Source of the DNA: Rutidosis leptorrhynchoides
Lineage: Eukaryota > Streptophyta > Magnoliopsida > Asterales > Asteraceae
Assembly (NCBI RefSeq): GCF_046630445.1
Contig: NC_092339.1
Span: 79,321,501 to 79,385,500 of the forward strand
Length of the DNA stretch: 64,000 nucleotides
Direction of reading: 5' to 3'
Under the pieces are notes generated by a model that saw nothing but the letters and a program-made list of their open reading frames with translations, did not search any database and was not told where the DNA came from. How positions within the stretch are numbered: position 1 is the stretch's first letter; each line of letters starts with the position of its first letter. Below are positions 1 to 12,081 of the stretch, piece after piece. Position numbers and translations under genes: made by a program.

Positions 1-333
1 GTTACATATATGTCTCGTTTAAAAATCATTAAGTTAGTAGTCTTGTTTTTACATATGTAGTTCATTGTTAATATACTTTATGATATGTTTTCTTATCATA
101 GTATCATGTTAACTATATATATATATATCCATATATATGTCATCATATAGTTTTTACAAGTTTTAACGTTCGTGAATCACCGATCAACTTGGGTGGTCAA
201 TTGTCTATATGAAACATATTTCAATTAATCAAGTCTTAACAAGTTTGATTGCTTAACATGTTGGAAACATTTAATCATGTAAATATCAATCTCAATTAAT
301 ATATATAAACATGGAAAAGTTCGGGTCACTACA
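1..333 (-). mobile_element. terminal part of an unidentified gypsy-type LTR
   Basis: Read on the minus strand, this stretch begins TGTAGTGACCCGAAC at 333 and runs off the left edge, AT-rich and non-coding. The TGTA start with a GACCC core resembles the start of the Tekay LTRs in this window (TGTAACGACCC), but the rest is unlike them. It interrupts the 3' LTR of Tekay 1: homology between the two Tekay 1 LTRs begins only at 334 (compare 9277 on). The five bases after the junction are CATAT, the expected target duplication, but the other copy is outside the window. It could be a solo LTR or the end of a complete element. Confidence 0.6.
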
Positions 334-1844
334 CATATAGCTTCAAGTGTACGACTCATTGATGTATCTACATCATCTTAACCAAGTCTTGACCATCATA
401 ACCCTAGTGCAAGTCTAAGACATGAAGCACAACTCACTTAAGAGTTGCATGTAGTTTGATGAACCAAAGTTACATCAAAGTCTTAGGTTTGACACTTACA
501 TGAACTATAAGACTAATAATAAGTTACAAACTTGAAAATGAACTTATGAAATCAAGATCTTAAAATGTAGAACATAGTTCTTAGTTAGATCTTGAAGATC
601 CAAGACTCAAAAGTCTAGATCAAGCATAAGTATACAAAGTTATAATTAAAAAGTTTCCTTTATATGTTCTTGAACTTTAAAGTTAACCTTAAGTTCAAGA
701 TTGATGAGATCAAAGTTAACTTGTAACATTTGACCAACAAGAACATAAATCATGAAATTAAAGTGCAAGAATGAAGTAGTAAACTAAGTAAACAAGTAAA
801 TTATTCATGGTTGTTCATACTTTAAAAATTCAAACCAAAGTTTGATCTTTAGAAAGTAAACTTTAAAGTTTACTTCATGAACTTCAAGTATGTCTTTCAA
901 CCATGAACTTTATAATCTTTTGAAGCAAATAAGGTAGAACATAACTAGATAGATTATGTTCTTGTTGTTCTTGTTATAACAAGATAAAAATGAAGAATAA
1001 ACTAGGTAGTTTGATTCTTGAAAAACAAGTAAGTAAGTAAATAAACAACTACTAGTAATCAACATAAGTAACAAAAGATTTAAACAACAAAGAATGATGA
1101 TGATGAAGAGTGCTAGAAATCAGTTTTTACAAGAAGGAAAGAAAGGAAGAAACTTCAAGTTTACTTACAAGAACTTAGAGAGAAAAAGTGAGAAAGAAAG
1201 TTGCAAGTTTGTGTGTGTTTGTGTTTGAATGAGAGAAGCAAGTGAACAAGTAATATAAAAAGATTTTGAATCCCCTCTAACCCTTTGAAGGGTCACGGTT
1301 CTGCAGCAAAAAAAAAGGGGGGGTGGCTAAGTTTAATGGTTATTAGCATGTAAAGTTCATAAAGGTGGTTAATGGGTGGAGTTACATGGGGATCACATGC
1401 AAACTAGATTCCTATTGTATGAAACTAACTAGTTACAATTTAAGGTGACACTTACATGATCTTAGTGGACTAACCAAGTTCATTAATAATGTAGGGTGGG
1501 CTTAGAAGCCCAACATCAAGAGTCCATTACACTAATAAAGCCCAAGTTCACTTAAAAGCCCAAGTATATATGTAATTAACAAGTTAATCCGATTAAAAGC
1601 TCAAGTAACTAACTAATAAACTTAGTTAATTAAAATGATTAATAAAACTAATCATGAATGCAAATAATATCTTAAAATATTATTCGTGAAAGTTCCGGGT
1701 GTCACAAAGACGTTTCGGGCAATTAAGGTCAAGTACGTTAAGTCATGGCAACATGTAAATGTAATAACATACATTCGTTTTATCACACGTATTAATAATA
1801 ATTATTATTAATAAAATAACGTTGGAAATTCCAGGGTCGTTACA
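334..1844 (-). repeat. Tekay 1 3' LTR, truncated by an insertion
   Basis: It matches 9277-10786 almost base for base. On the minus strand it starts TGTAACGACCCTGG at 1844. About half of the expected 2.9 kb is present; the rest lies beyond the element inserted at 333. A TATA-like TTTTATATTA (minus strand, around 1253-1260) is intact here but altered in the 5' LTR copy near 10195. A consensus splice donor GTAAGTAA lies at 1168-1161, about 85 nt downstream of that TATA. Confidence 0.88.
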
Positions 1845-1858
1845 TTACCCACCTGTTA
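1845..1858 (-). other. polypurine tract, Tekay 1
   Basis: The minus-strand sequence TAACAGGTGGGTAA directly abuts the 3' LTR start (TGTAAC). The identical string precedes the 3' LTR of Tekay 2 at 55383-55396. It is the expected plus-strand primer site for reverse transcription. Confidence 0.8.
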
Positions 1859-1879
1859 AAGAAAATTTCGTCCCGAAAT

Positions 1880-3088
1880 TTAAGCTGAGGTAGATGGAGG
1901 AGTCGGGAAAAGGTGAGGATACTTCCGCATCATTTGATCCTCCCACTCCCAAGTAAACTCAGGTCCTAGTTTGGCATTCCATCGCACTCGGATGATCGGA
2001 ATCTTGTTGCGTTTCAAAGTTTTGATCTCACGATCCATAATCTCAACTGGTTCTTCCACAAAGTGAAGTTTGTCGTCAATCGTGAGTTCTTCCAGTGGTA
2101 TTATAAGTTCCGGTGCAGCAAGACACTTCTTCAAGTTTGACACATGGAAGGTAGGATGAACTGAGCTCAATTGCGCTGGTAGATCCAAACGGTAAGCAAC
2201 GGGTCCAACCCGTTCCAAGATTTCAAAAGGACCAATGTATCGTGGGTTCAACTTTCCACGTTTTCCAAAACGGATCACACCTTTCCAAGGTGCAACCTTT
2301 AACATTACATGATCACCAACGTTGAATTCAAAGTCCTTACGTTTAAGATCGGCATAACTCTTCTGGCGATCACGGGCAGTCTTAAGTCTAGCTTGAATCT
2401 GAGCAATCTTCTCCGTGGTTTCATGGACTATCTCGGGTCCGGTGATTTGCTTTTCGCCTACTTCGGCCCAGCAAATAGGAGATCGGCACTTACGGCCATA
2501 CAATGCTTCGAAAGGTGCAGCATTAATGCTCGAGTGATAACTGTTGTTGTACGAGAATTCGGCGAGTGGCAAATGCCTTTCCCAGGCCTTTCCGAAATCA
2601 ATGACACATGCACGCAGCATGTCCTCCAAGGTCTGAATCGTTCGTTCACTTTTCCTGTCAGTCTGAGGGTGATAAGCAGTACTCATGTCAAGACGAGTTC
2701 CCATGGCTTCTTGCAAAGAACGCCAAAATCTAGAAGCAAAACGGGGATCGCGAACGGAGATGATCGATAAAGGTACACCATGACCAGATACAACCTCCTT
2801 AATGTATAATTGAGCAAGTCTTTCCATTGTATCAGTTTCCTTCATTGATAGAAAGTGTGCAGATTTGGTGAGGCGGTCAACAATAACCCAGATGGTATCG
2901 TATCCGCCCACCGTCTTTGGTAGCTTGGTGATGAAGTCCATTGTTATCCTTTCCCACTTCCATTGTGGGATTTCCGGTTGTTGAAGTAAACCAGAAGGTC
3001 TCTGATGCTCGGCTTTAACCTTTGAGCAAGTCAAACACTTACCAACATAAGTCGCAACGTCCTTCTTAAGATTCGGCCACCAATACTG
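1880..3088 (-). pseudogene. Tekay 1 integrase core and chromodomain (3' part of broken gag-pol)
   Basis: This is the last segment of the polyprotein, open from 3088 to the natural stop at 1880 and separated from the upstream part by a TAA near 3089. It carries the second half of the integrase zinc-binding HHCC domain (CLTCSKVK), the catalytic core with D (MDFITKLP), D (RDPRFAS) and E (SERTIQ), the GPF/Y-like region (YIGPFEIL) and a C-terminal chromodomain ending [13 protein letters not shown]. In Tekay 2 the codon after the DD motif region reads SDRDP; here it is SVRDP, so one residue next to the second Asp is changed. The reading frame is otherwise intact. Chromodomains of this class target insertion to heterochromatin (family knowledge). 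Confidence 0.88.
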
Positions 3089-4101
3089 TTATTTAAGGTC
3101 GTGGTACATCTTGCCCGCACCGGGGTGAATCGAATATCTCGATTTGTGTGCTTCATCAAGTATAAGGTTCCGTAGATCTCCATAAAGAGGTACCCAAATT
3201 CTTCCGGCATAACATCGGAGTCCAGACTCCCTAACCTCGAATCGAGAGACAAGTATGTTCAAATGTTTGTGAGATATATTATCCTCCTTGAGAGCCTCAA
3301 CTTGGGCTACTCTGATCTGGCTGTTGAGGTTCGAATGGATGGTGATGTTCAGAGCCCTAACACGAAGAGGTGCCGTCCTCTCCTTTCGGCTTAAAGCGTC
3401 AGCTACAACATTGGCCTTGCCAGGTTGATAATGGAGTTCACAATCGTAGTCGTTGAGCGTCTCGATCCATCGACGTTGTCTCATATTCAGTTGCTTCTGA
3501 TCAAAGATGTACTGGAGACTCTTGTGATCGGTGAAGATAGTGCTCTTAGTTCCATACAAATAGTGTCTCCACAATTTAAGCGCAAAGACAACGGCTCCAA
3601 GTTCAAGATCATGTGTAGTGTAGTTCCGCTCGTGAATCTTCAATTGGCGGGAGGCATAGGCAATAACCTTTGATCGTTGCATCAGTACACAACCAAAACC
3701 ACTCTTCGATGCATCACAATAAACAACAAAGTCGTCACTGCCTTCAGGAAGTGATAGGATAGGTGCGGTGGTTAACTTCTTCTTCAAAGTTTGAAATGCT
3801 GATTCGTGTGCGGGTTCCCAAATGAACTTCTTGCCCTTGTGAGTCAGTGCGGTCAAAGGACGCGCAATCGGAGAAAATCCTTCGATGAATCTTCGGTAAT
3901 AACCGGCGAGACCTAGGAATTGGCGAATATGCGTCGGAGTAGTGGGGGTCTCCCACTTGCTGATGGCTTCAATCTTGGCGGGATCAACTTTGATACCCTG
4001 GTCGCTTACAACATGACCCAAAAATTGTACTTTCTTCAACCAAAATTCACACTTGGAGAATTTGGCGTAAAGTTGCTCTTGTCTTAAGAGTTCAAGCACT
4101 A
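3089..4101 (-). pseudogene. Tekay 1 RT thumb, RNase H and integrase N-terminus
   Basis: This middle segment of the polyprotein is bounded by two nonsense codons: TGA at about 4104-4102 (CGA in Tekay 2) and TAA at about 3089 (GAA in Tekay 2). It contains the end of reverse transcriptase ([15 protein letters not shown]), the connection region, RNase H ([30 protein letters not shown]) and the first His pair of the integrase zinc finger ([16 protein letters not shown]). All key residues are visible, so decay here is limited to the stops. It is read in the same frame as its neighbours and would be one protein without the stops. Confidence 0.87.
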
Positions 4102-5583
4102 ATCAGAGGTGTTGCTCATGTTCTTCTTCGCTCTTAGAGTAGATGAGGATATCATCTATGAAGACGATAACAAACTTGTCCAAGTAAGGCTTGCAGACAC
4201 GATTCATGAGGTCCATGAACACGGCAGGTGCATTTGTCAAACCGAATGGCATCACGAGAAACTCATAATGGCTATAACGGGTCCTGAATGCAGTTTTCAT
4301 CACGTCACTTTCCTTCACCCTCAGCTGGTGATATCCGGATCGCAAATCGATCTTTGAATAAACGCTCGATCCTTGTAGTTGATCAAAAAGATCGTCAATT
4401 CGTGGAAGAGGATACCGATTCTTGATAGTCAATTTGTTGAGTTCACGGTAGTCGATACACATACGGAAGGATCCATCCTTCTTCTTCACAAACAACACAG
4501 GTGCGCCCCAAGGCGAGAAACTTGGTTGGATAAATCCACGGTCTAACAGCTCTTGTAGTTGACTCTGTAATTCTTGCATCTCGGAAGGTGCGAGTCTATA
4601 AGGTGCGCGAGCTACAGATGCAGCTCCTGGCACTAAGTCAATCTGAAACTCTACTGCTCTCTGCGGCGGTAATCCAGGCAATTCCTCTGGGAAGACATCG
4701 GAAAATTCGTTCACAATTCGAACGTCATTCACGCTCTTCACCTCAGTTTCTACCGCTTTCACATGTGCTAGGACAGCAAAACGTCCCTTCTTCATAATCT
4801 TTTGCGCTTTCACGCAACTAATGAGGTTCAACTTCGAGGTACATCTCTCTCCATAGATAACCAGTGGTTCGCCATCTCCTTGTGGTATGCGAAGTGCTTT
4901 ATCTCCGCAGATTATATCGGCCTTTATCTTGCTCAACCAATCCATACCGACGATCACGTCAAAACTTCCCAGTTTGATAGGTATCAAATCAATTTCGAAA
5001 TCTGCACCAGCTATGTTGATAATAGCTCCACGACTAATATGGTCAACCTTTTCAAATTTTCCATTTGCGACCTCGACAAGCATACTTTCTTTTAACGGGA
5101 CTAATGACCAATTAATCTTATCGCAAAAATGTCTACATACATAACTTCTATCCGCACCAGTATCAAACAAGACAGAAGCTAAAAGATTGTTGATTATGAA
5201 TATACCTGTCACCAAGTCGGGGTTATCGCGTGCATCCCTTGCATTAACATTAAAAGCTCGTCCACGGGGTGGTCCGCCATCTTTTCGCTTGTTGGGGCAT
5301 GCGTTTCTGAAATGGCCCATCTGCCCGCATTCGTAGCACTTCTTCGGCCCATTGGTGTTTGGCTTCCCATTCAAAGTAGTGACCTTGCAGTCCTTCCCGA
5401 TGTGCCCAGCCCGTTGGCACTTCTCACAGACAACATTGCAATACCCAGTGTGGTGTTTGTAACATCGCTTGCATTGAGGTAAGGTTCCTTTGTAGTTCGG
5501 GTTGGTGTTGGTGTTGTTGTTGGGATTAGGGTTTCCACCGTTGTTATGCCTCTTGGCGGGGGTTTGATCGTAGTTTCTACCCC

Positions 5584-5616
<33 letters not shown>

Positions 5617-6037
5617 GGTTGTGGTGGTTGTTGTGGTTGTTGTCCCATTTCCTCTTTTCACTACTACCGGCTTCAAACTTAGCCTTCTCCGGCTCGTCAA
5701 GGATGATTTGATTCAGGAGAGTATGCGCCATGCGCATTGCTTCGGGGACATTCGGTGGCTTGGATGAGGTGACATTTCCCTTGATGGACTTAGGAAGTCC
5801 CGAGAAGTATTTCTCCATGCGCTTGAATTCGGGGGTGACCATGGTCGGACACATCAGTGCTAACTCCAAAAACCTACGATTGTAACTGTTAAGGTCGTTC
5901 CCTACGGCCTTAAACTGCATGAATTCAATTTCCATCTTTTGAATTTCGGTTCTCGGACAATACTCATCAATCATAGCCGCCTTGAATTCCTCCCATGGCG
6001 TAGCATACACCTCATCGATACCTTTCGCTTGAGCCAT
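4102..6037 (-). pseudogene. Tekay 1 Gag C-terminus, protease and reverse transcriptase
   Basis: This 644-codon open segment starts inside Gag ([10 protein letters not shown]..., not a true start). It has in order the capsid C-terminal part, an Asn/His-rich low-complexity linker encoded by AAC repeats, a [12 protein letters not shown] motif, two CCHC zinc knuckles ([28 protein letters not shown]), an aspartic protease with DTGA, and reverse transcriptase with the FIDD catalytic box and MPFGLTNAP. It ends at the TGA near 4104. The upstream Gag N-terminus is in the same frame but cut off by another TGA at 6199-6197. Confidence 0.88.
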
Positions 6038-6361
6038 GGTATTCCACCATGTAAGCGCGCCATCAGAAAGCGTGCAAGAAGCAAACTTGGTTTTATTATC
6101 CTCCGAACAGTTGCTAACTCGGAATACTGATTCAAGTTTCTCGAACCATCTGGTGAGACCAACCGGTCCCTCGGTGCCGCTGAAGTTATGCGGTTTTCAG
6201 CTCTGGAATTCCTTGTAAGTACACCCATTTCGAACGGGTGGGATAACTGGTGGTGGTGGCGGTGAAGCTTGGAGATTTCTTTCTGCTAGGGCTGCAGCGA
6301 CCCGTTCGCTGATCATGTCCTCAATCTGGGCTGCGGTAGGTGTGGTTCTTCCGTTGGCCAT
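6038..6361 (-). pseudogene. Tekay 1 Gag N-terminus with in-frame stop
   Basis: The start ATG is at 6361-6359 (MANGRTTPTAAQ), the same start as in Tekay 2 at 36655. A TGA at 6199-6197 replaces the TGT (Cys) of Tekay 2, ending the product after about 54 codons. Beyond it the Gag frame stays open ([21 protein letters not shown]). The start lies just downstream of a 3' splice-site-like TGTTTGTTTAG. The segment is short and non-functional on its own. Confidence 0.85.
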
Positions 6362-6637
6362 GGTATTCTAAACAAACATTTTGACTCAAGTCAAAATCCA
6401 GTATTCAATATATAATAATATAGTATATAACAACCAACATGTAAAAAGCACAACACATGTTAATTAAGTATCGCAAGTTGATACAAGTACCGCAAAACAC
6501 CATACAGTAACGTAAATAGAACACTTGTGCAAAAAGTAACATCACAAAGTTTCCATACATCTGAATAAGTTCGTACAATACATATGAAATACATGAAACT
6601 ATATCTAGATTACATCATGAAATCTAAATACAAGGTC
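6362..6637 (-). other. Tekay 1 spacer between the upstream ORF and gag
   Basis: This is AT-rich non-coding internal sequence, with no ORF of note. It matches 36359-36654 of Tekay 2. Its end nearest gag carries a pyrimidine-rich stretch and AG (TGTTTGTTTAG) a few bases before the Gag ATG. Confidence 0.7.
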
Positions 6638-7528
6638 CTACGGTGAAGGCGGGTGAACTGCTCCTCGAGCCAACTGCTCCTCGAGCTCAGTGACTTGAGC
6701 TCGGAGAGTCTCAATCTCCCTCATCAGTTCCTCGTTAGAGGGAGCTGGTCGGACAGGCGGTGCAGGTGGGGCGGGTGGTGCCGGTGGTGCTGATGTAGAT
6801 GGTCCGGCTCCGGATGTAGACGGTACGTCCCTAGATGTAAGTGGTCCGTATCTAAATCTAGGTGGTACGGTTCCAGGAATAGTCAATACGTAACGGGGAA
6901 CCTTACGTATCTGTGGGTCGGCAGGGTTTGGCACAACTCGTTTACGAGCAGTAACCCTACGACGATGGCCAAATGCGTCAGTAAAAGCACGACCTCCATT
7001 CACCCCTGGAATGACGGTGCCGTCGAAACGGTACCGCTTCTTCGGAGGGGTGGAGGGTGCCTGAATAGGTCTATCAGCAGGATCCTCATCATCGCTGGAG
7101 TCGTCTGATGATGAAGAATCGGCGGATGATGAGTCATCCGAATCGTGTGGTGGTGACACTGGTGGCTGAGCTGGTAATCCGAAGCGTCCGAAGGCGACCA
7201 ACATCTGTCTGTGTCTGCCTGGCAGAATCACGACTAAACGTCCGTCGGGAGTGCGTCGGCAAGGCGTGCGCATGTGGTTACGAAACGGCCCTTCCCCGAA
7301 CTCCGCGGGGGTCTCAATACCACCAATGCGGGGCCGTGACCTCGAGGGTCCGGGAGCAGACACTGGGGCAGGTGCACTAGTACCAGCTCCGGAAGTAGAA
7401 GCGCCGGGATCACTAGTGGGTGTCGGGGCCGGTGTATCGGCAGTAGCAGCAGCAGGTGTAGCAGTAGGTAGGGCGACGGGGTCTGAGTCTGTACTGCCCG
7501 AAATGCCAGTAGGTGGAACATCCGACAT
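6638..7528 (-). CDS. extra ORF upstream of gag (unknown, Pro/Ser/acidic, coiled coil)
   Basis: The start is taken as the ATG at 7528 (MSDVPPTG, about 296 codons) because it directly follows TTTTTCCTTGTTCAG, a strong 3' splice-site-like sequence, and because the same ATG is used in Tekay 2. The frame is also open nine codons further upstream. Visible parts: an Ala/Pro/Thr-rich N-terminus, a conserved block (FGEGPFRNH, PCRRTPDG, PGRHRQML), an acidic Ser/Asp run (DSDDSSSADSSSSDD), a basic patch (PPKKRYRF) that could be a nuclear localisation signal, a Pro-rich stretch and a C-terminal leucine-heptad coiled coil (REIETLRAQVTELEEQL). I recognise no family. It is not part of the usual chromovirus gene set. 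The frame is intact although gag-pol is broken. Confidence 0.7.
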   Translation of the reverse strand: MSDVPPTGISGSTDSDPVALPTATPAAATADTPAPTPTSDPGASTSGAGTSAPAPVSAPGPSRSRPRIGGIETPAEFGEGPFRNHMRTPCRRTPDGRLVVILPGRHRQMLVAFGRFGLPAQPPVSPPHDSDDSSSADSSSSDDSSDDEDPADRPIQAPSTPPKKRYRFDGTVIPGVNGGRAFTDAFGHRRRVTARKRVVPNPADPQIRKVPRYVLTIPGTVPPRFRYGPLTSRDVPSTSGAGPSTSAPPAPPAPPAPPVRPAPSNEELMREIETLRAQVTELEEQLARGAVHPPSP

Positions 7529-7852
7529 CTGAACAAGGAAAAATAAATTTTCCATGTCAGTATGTCATAAAGCAAGCAATTAATAGGCCAACAGTTTAAA
7601 TCATGTATAACAGTAACTAGCATGGCAATAACAGCAATTCGTATGAAAGTAGCATGCAATCAAAAGCAAGTAGCATCATGCAGTAGTGATATCATGTAGT
7701 AGCATACGACATATAGCAGAAAAAGTAAGCATTAGCATGTAGTAAGCTCAGCGGAAACAAGTAAACTAGCAAGTTGTAGATTAGTCCTATTAGTGAATCC
7801 TACTCGGGTCGGTCTTAGAATCACTAATGCAACCTAATTCCCTACAACCAAT

Positions 7853-7864
7853 GCTCTGATACCA
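7853..7864 (-). other. primer binding site (initiator tRNA-Met type)
   Basis: The minus strand reads TGGTATCAGAGC two bases after the 5' LTR end. This is the standard complement to the 3' end of plant initiator tRNA-Met used by most gypsy chromoviruses. Tekay 2 has the same string at 35197-35208. Confidence 0.88.
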
Positions 7865-7866
7865 AA

Positions 7867-10786
7867 TGTGATGCCCCGTACAAAACCATCGTGTACGAAT
7901 CATCAACAACAGGATCATTACAAGGTTAAGTACTATATGCTGTAATTAAAGAAGTTGCATTCACGATAAAAAGGTGATGTCATAACCGACATCAAATGTT
8001 TTACATTTCAAAAGCATGCTTCACTAAGTAGAAGCAAATAATAAGTGTATGTGACCACAAAGGTCGTTACAAGTCATAATTCAAAAGTAAATAAGTTTGA
8101 ATGCAAGATAAGTAGTCATGCGATAACAACTCTAAGCAGCGGGTTCTACAGCATGACTAGTACACAGCGGAAGCAACCTCAAGCACCTGAGAGATACATG
8201 CTTAAAAATGTCAACACAAAGGTTGGTGAGCTATAGTTTAAGTATAACAGTAATGTAAGTAGGCCACGAGATTTCAGTGCTACAACGAGCGTTTCAAAGT
8301 ATGTAAAAGTATATGCTAACCGTGGGCACTTGGTAACTAACTTAACGTTTATACCCCCTGAAAGTACACTTGGAAAGTGCGTACGTCTACGAAGTATTAA
8401 ACACTCGTTAAATGCTAGCGCTACTAGCCCGAGTGGGGATGTCAAACCCTATGGATCCATATCTAAGATTCGCGTTCACGGTTCAAAAACCAATGATTAA
8501 ACGTTACCGAGCTAAAGGGAATGTTTCTGCCGTTATATAACCCACACATATATAAGTTGAAGTACTCGTGCCTAGTATCTAAAACATAAAATCCACATGT
8601 ATTCTCAGTTCCCAAAATATGTTAAAGTAAAAAGGGAATGTTATAACTCACAATGATATGTAGCGGTAAAGTAGTAGTCGGGAAAGGTGTGCAAGTAAAC
8701 GGTCTGAAGTCCTCAACCTAAGTCAAATAGTACTAAGTCAGTAAATCGTCTTAATAGGTTTAAAAGTATGTAATTAAGGTCTTAAGGGTCATCATCATTC
8801 ATCATTAAACAAAAGGCGTAAGGTAGGTTTCGTTTATGAAAGTAGTTTAAAACAAAGTCTGACTTCAGTCAGTCACCAAGGCCTCTACCCTTACTGAATT
8901 AAGGTGAGACCAGTGGCCATGGCTCCGTGTATGAGTCCCTTAAGTGTGGTAAAAATTCCAGAAGCAAACTCGTCTTCGTTTGACCGTGGCGAAGGTCTAA
9001 GTGCGAGTAGGTCAGAAATTTCTGCACAACGTTAAAGGACATAGTGACGATCGGAGGGCCATAAATCCTAAACCGTAACTCGGATTAAGACGAGTCCTAT
9101 ATGAAAAGTTATCTACTCGAAAAGTTCTATCTAAAAATCAAGGTTAGAACAGCCCAGGTCTACTGGTCTGTTACAGAAACATCAGATCAGTAGCTTTTGG
9201 ACAGAAACAGTAAGTTTAAAAGGGTTCCGGTGGTCTTGGTGCTTGATGTTCATCATGGTTCTCATCCTTGATGCATATAGCTTCAAGTGTACGACTCATT
9301 GATGTATCTACATCATCTTAACCAAGTCTTGACCATCATAACCCTAGTGCAAGTCTAAGACATGAAACACAACTCACTTAAGAGTTGCATGTAGTTTGAT
9401 GAACCAAAGTTACATCAAAGTCTTAGGTTTGACACTTACATGAACTATAAGACTAATAATAAGTTACAAACTTGAAAATGAACTTATGAAATCAAGATCT
9501 TAAAATGTAGAACATAGTTCTTAGTTAGATCTTGAAGATCCAAGACTCAAAAGTCTAGATCAAGCATAAGTATACGAAGTTATAATTAAAAAGTTTCCTT
9601 TATATGTTCTTGAACTTTAAAGTTAACCTTAAGTTCAAGATTAATGAGATCAAAGTTAACTTGTAACATTTGACCAACAAGAACATAAATCATGAAATTA
9701 AAGTGCAAGAATGAAGTAGTAAACTAAGTAAACAAGTAAATTATTCATGGTTGTTCATACTTTAAAGATTCAAACCAAAGTTTGATCTTTAGAAAGTAAA
9801 CTTTAAAGTTTACTTCATGAACTTCAAGTATGTCTTTCAACCATGAACTTTATAATCTTTTGAAGCAAATAAGGTAGAACATAACTAGATAGATTATGTT
9901 CTTGTTGTTCTTGTTATAACAAGATAAAAATGAAGAATAAACTAGGTAGTTTGATTCTTGAAAAACAAGTAAGTAAGTAAATAAACAACTACTAGTAATC
10001 AACATAAGTAACAAAAGATTTAAACAACAAAGAATGATGATGATGAAGAGTGCTAGAAATCGGTTTTTACAAGAAGGAAAGAAAGGAAGAAACTTCAAGT
10101 TTACTTACAAGAACTTAGAGAGAAAAAGTGAGAAAGAAAGTTGCAAGTTTGTGTGTGTTTGTGTTTGAATGAGAGAAGCAAGTGAACAAGTAATGTAAAA
10201 AGATTTTGAATCCCCTCTAACCCTTTGAAGGGTCACGGTTCTGCAGCAAGCAAAAAAAAGGGGGGTGGCTTAGTTTAATGGTTATTAGCATGTAAAGTTC
10301 ATAAAGGTGGTTAATGGGTGGAGTTACATGGGGATCACATGCAAACTAGATTCCTATTATATGAAACTAACTAGTTACAATTTAAGGTGACACTTACATG
10401 ATCTTAGTGGACTAACCAAGTTCATTAATAATGTAGGGTGGGCTTAGAAGCCCAACATCAAGAGTCCATTACACTAATAAAGCCCAAGTTCACTTAAAAG
10501 CCCAAGTATGTATGTAATTAACAAGTTAATCCGATTAAAAGCCCAAGTAACTAACTAATAACCTTAATTAATTAAAATGATTAATAAAACTAATCATGAA
10601 TGCAAATAATATCTTAAAATATTATTCGTGAAAGTTCTGGGTGTCACAAAGACGTTTCGGGCGATTAAGGTCAAGTACGTTAAGTCATGGCAACATGTAA
10701 ATGTAATAACATACATTCATTTTATCACACGTAATAATAATAATAATTATTAATAAAATAACGTTGAAAATTCCAGGGTCGTTACA
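7867..10786 (-). repeat. Tekay 1 5' LTR (2920 bp)
   Basis: On the minus strand it begins TGTAACGACCCTGG (10786) and ends GGGGCATCACA (7867), with TG...CA ends. A splice donor GTAAGTAA sits at 10108-10101. The TATA-like box of the 3' copy is altered here by one substitution (near 10195), which may weaken the promoter. The segment around 9040-9200 is present once, whereas Tekay 2 has a tandem duplication there. Short ATG-initiated frames in this LTR are not conserved and are not called. Confidence 0.9.
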
Positions 10787-12055
10787 CCGCTGCTACGAGC
10801 ACGTCGCCACTAATACCAGCCAATATGGATTTAGAACTAAACAGATCTCAGGACAAATTTTTTTTATTTATTTTTAGTTAAGCAAAGTCTGAAAATATAA
10901 CAAACACAAAAAACAACTGAAAAATAAAAACATATATCGCTATAATATACGAACTTACAAGATCATGAACTTGAAAATTTTTAATCTTAAACTGAAAAAA
11001 TAAAAAATTCTAACCCAAAACAACTTTTCCGATCGATGCGGTTTCCGGTCTTGATTTAACATAAATTTCGGTTCTAATTGTTACGATGAGAGATTTACAA
11101 CTAATATCGACCTCCACCACCACCATCGTGAAATTCCGTTCACCGCCATCATCGCCCTACCCCGAACTCCGTCCATCACCACCATCAATCTACTACAAAT
11201 ACCACTTTGAAAAGAAAAATATGAGTTTCTTAATAACGACGTTTATTTTTTCTAGATTTGTTGAACGGGAATGTTAGAGAAAGCATACATATAAAAAATC
11301 GTTTATATAAAACTCGATTTGATATTATTTATGCTAAAAATATACTAACAAAACAAGTTAGAAACTATTAAAAAAATTTTGCTGAAAACGCGTTGAAGAC
11401 GAAAATTCAAGAAGATAAACTCAGATACAGTTTAGTAGAGGATAAAGCAAATGAGAAAGTGTGTGGTGTTTAAATAATGATAAAGAAAATTAACTTATAC
11501 CAAAATCCTATCACAAATGAGCAGATTTCAAGCCTCTTCTGGTGGGCTTAAGCCCAAACATTAAACGAGATAAAAAAAAGCCCACATATTTCTTATTATC
11601 TTAATTTTAATTTTTAATTTTAACTTATTTGAAATTAAATTAAAAGTTAAGTTCATTGAAAAAATATGCGTAGTATTTATACTCATATTTCTTAACAATG
11701 ACTTTTTTCTTTTTGTCTTTAAAATATTTTTTTGTACAACTTTAATTATTTATTTTTATTTTTGTCGTTGGTAAAAGTTATAAATATGAATTATGAAAGT
11801 TTACACTAACATAGTTGTAGTTTTTGTTCTTTTATTTTCACCAAATTCAAACATTTATTTGTTCTTTTTATCTCAATAATTTAGAGTGTAAAAATGAACA
11901 AAGGATGCCTCAAACCATAACAGTTGTTGGGCATTGCGTAAATGGTCTGGAAAGAGTTGACAACATTTTGATGACTTTCAGCCCAAAAACTGTCTAACGA
12001 TGTAGTAGCGTTAAAATGACATTAATCTGCCGCGAAGCGCGGACCACAAATCTAG
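10787..12055 (+). mobile_element. Helitron 3' terminus with AT-rich upstream sequence
   Basis: At 12030-12042 CCGCG-AAG-CGCGG forms a 5-bp-stem hairpin. Nine bases later come CTAG (12052-12055) and a T, the Helitron 3' pattern (hairpin, about 10 nt, CTRR, insertion before T). The 5' end (A|TC) was not found, and the element may have been cut by the Tekay 1 insertion at 10786, so the left limit given is only that boundary. The interior is AT-rich with no recognisable gene. Confidence 0.5.
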
Positions 12056-12081
12056 TTATCATTATATATGAGCCCTTCAAC

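Larger units (their letters stand above)
334..10786 (-). mobile_element. Tekay 1: chromovirus LTR retrotransposon (Ty3/gypsy)
   Basis: The minus-strand element has, in its own order, a 5' LTR (10786-7867), a tRNA-Met-type primer site (7864-7853), an extra ORF, gag-pol ending in a chromodomain, a polypurine tract (1858-1845) and a 3' LTR (1844-334, broken by another insertion). The order protease, RT, RNase H, integrase, chromodomain defines a chromovirus; the integrase and chromodomain resemble the Tekay/Del clade. The shared 1.5 kb of the LTRs differs at about 18-20 positions (hand count, roughly 1.2%), so it is a little older than Tekay 2. The five bases beyond the 5' LTR are CCGCT (10787-10791); the matching duplication lies off the left edge. 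Coding capacity is lost to three nonsense codons. Confidence 0.9.

Noticed and set aside
5371-5767. Poly-Thr and poly-Val open frames on both strands
   Set aside because: Out-of-frame readings of the AAC-repeat linker of Tekay 1 Gag.
11086-11277. 63-codon Pro/Ser-rich frame near the Helitron end
   Set aside because: Short, low complexity, no conserved motif; gene capture by the Helitron cannot be shown.
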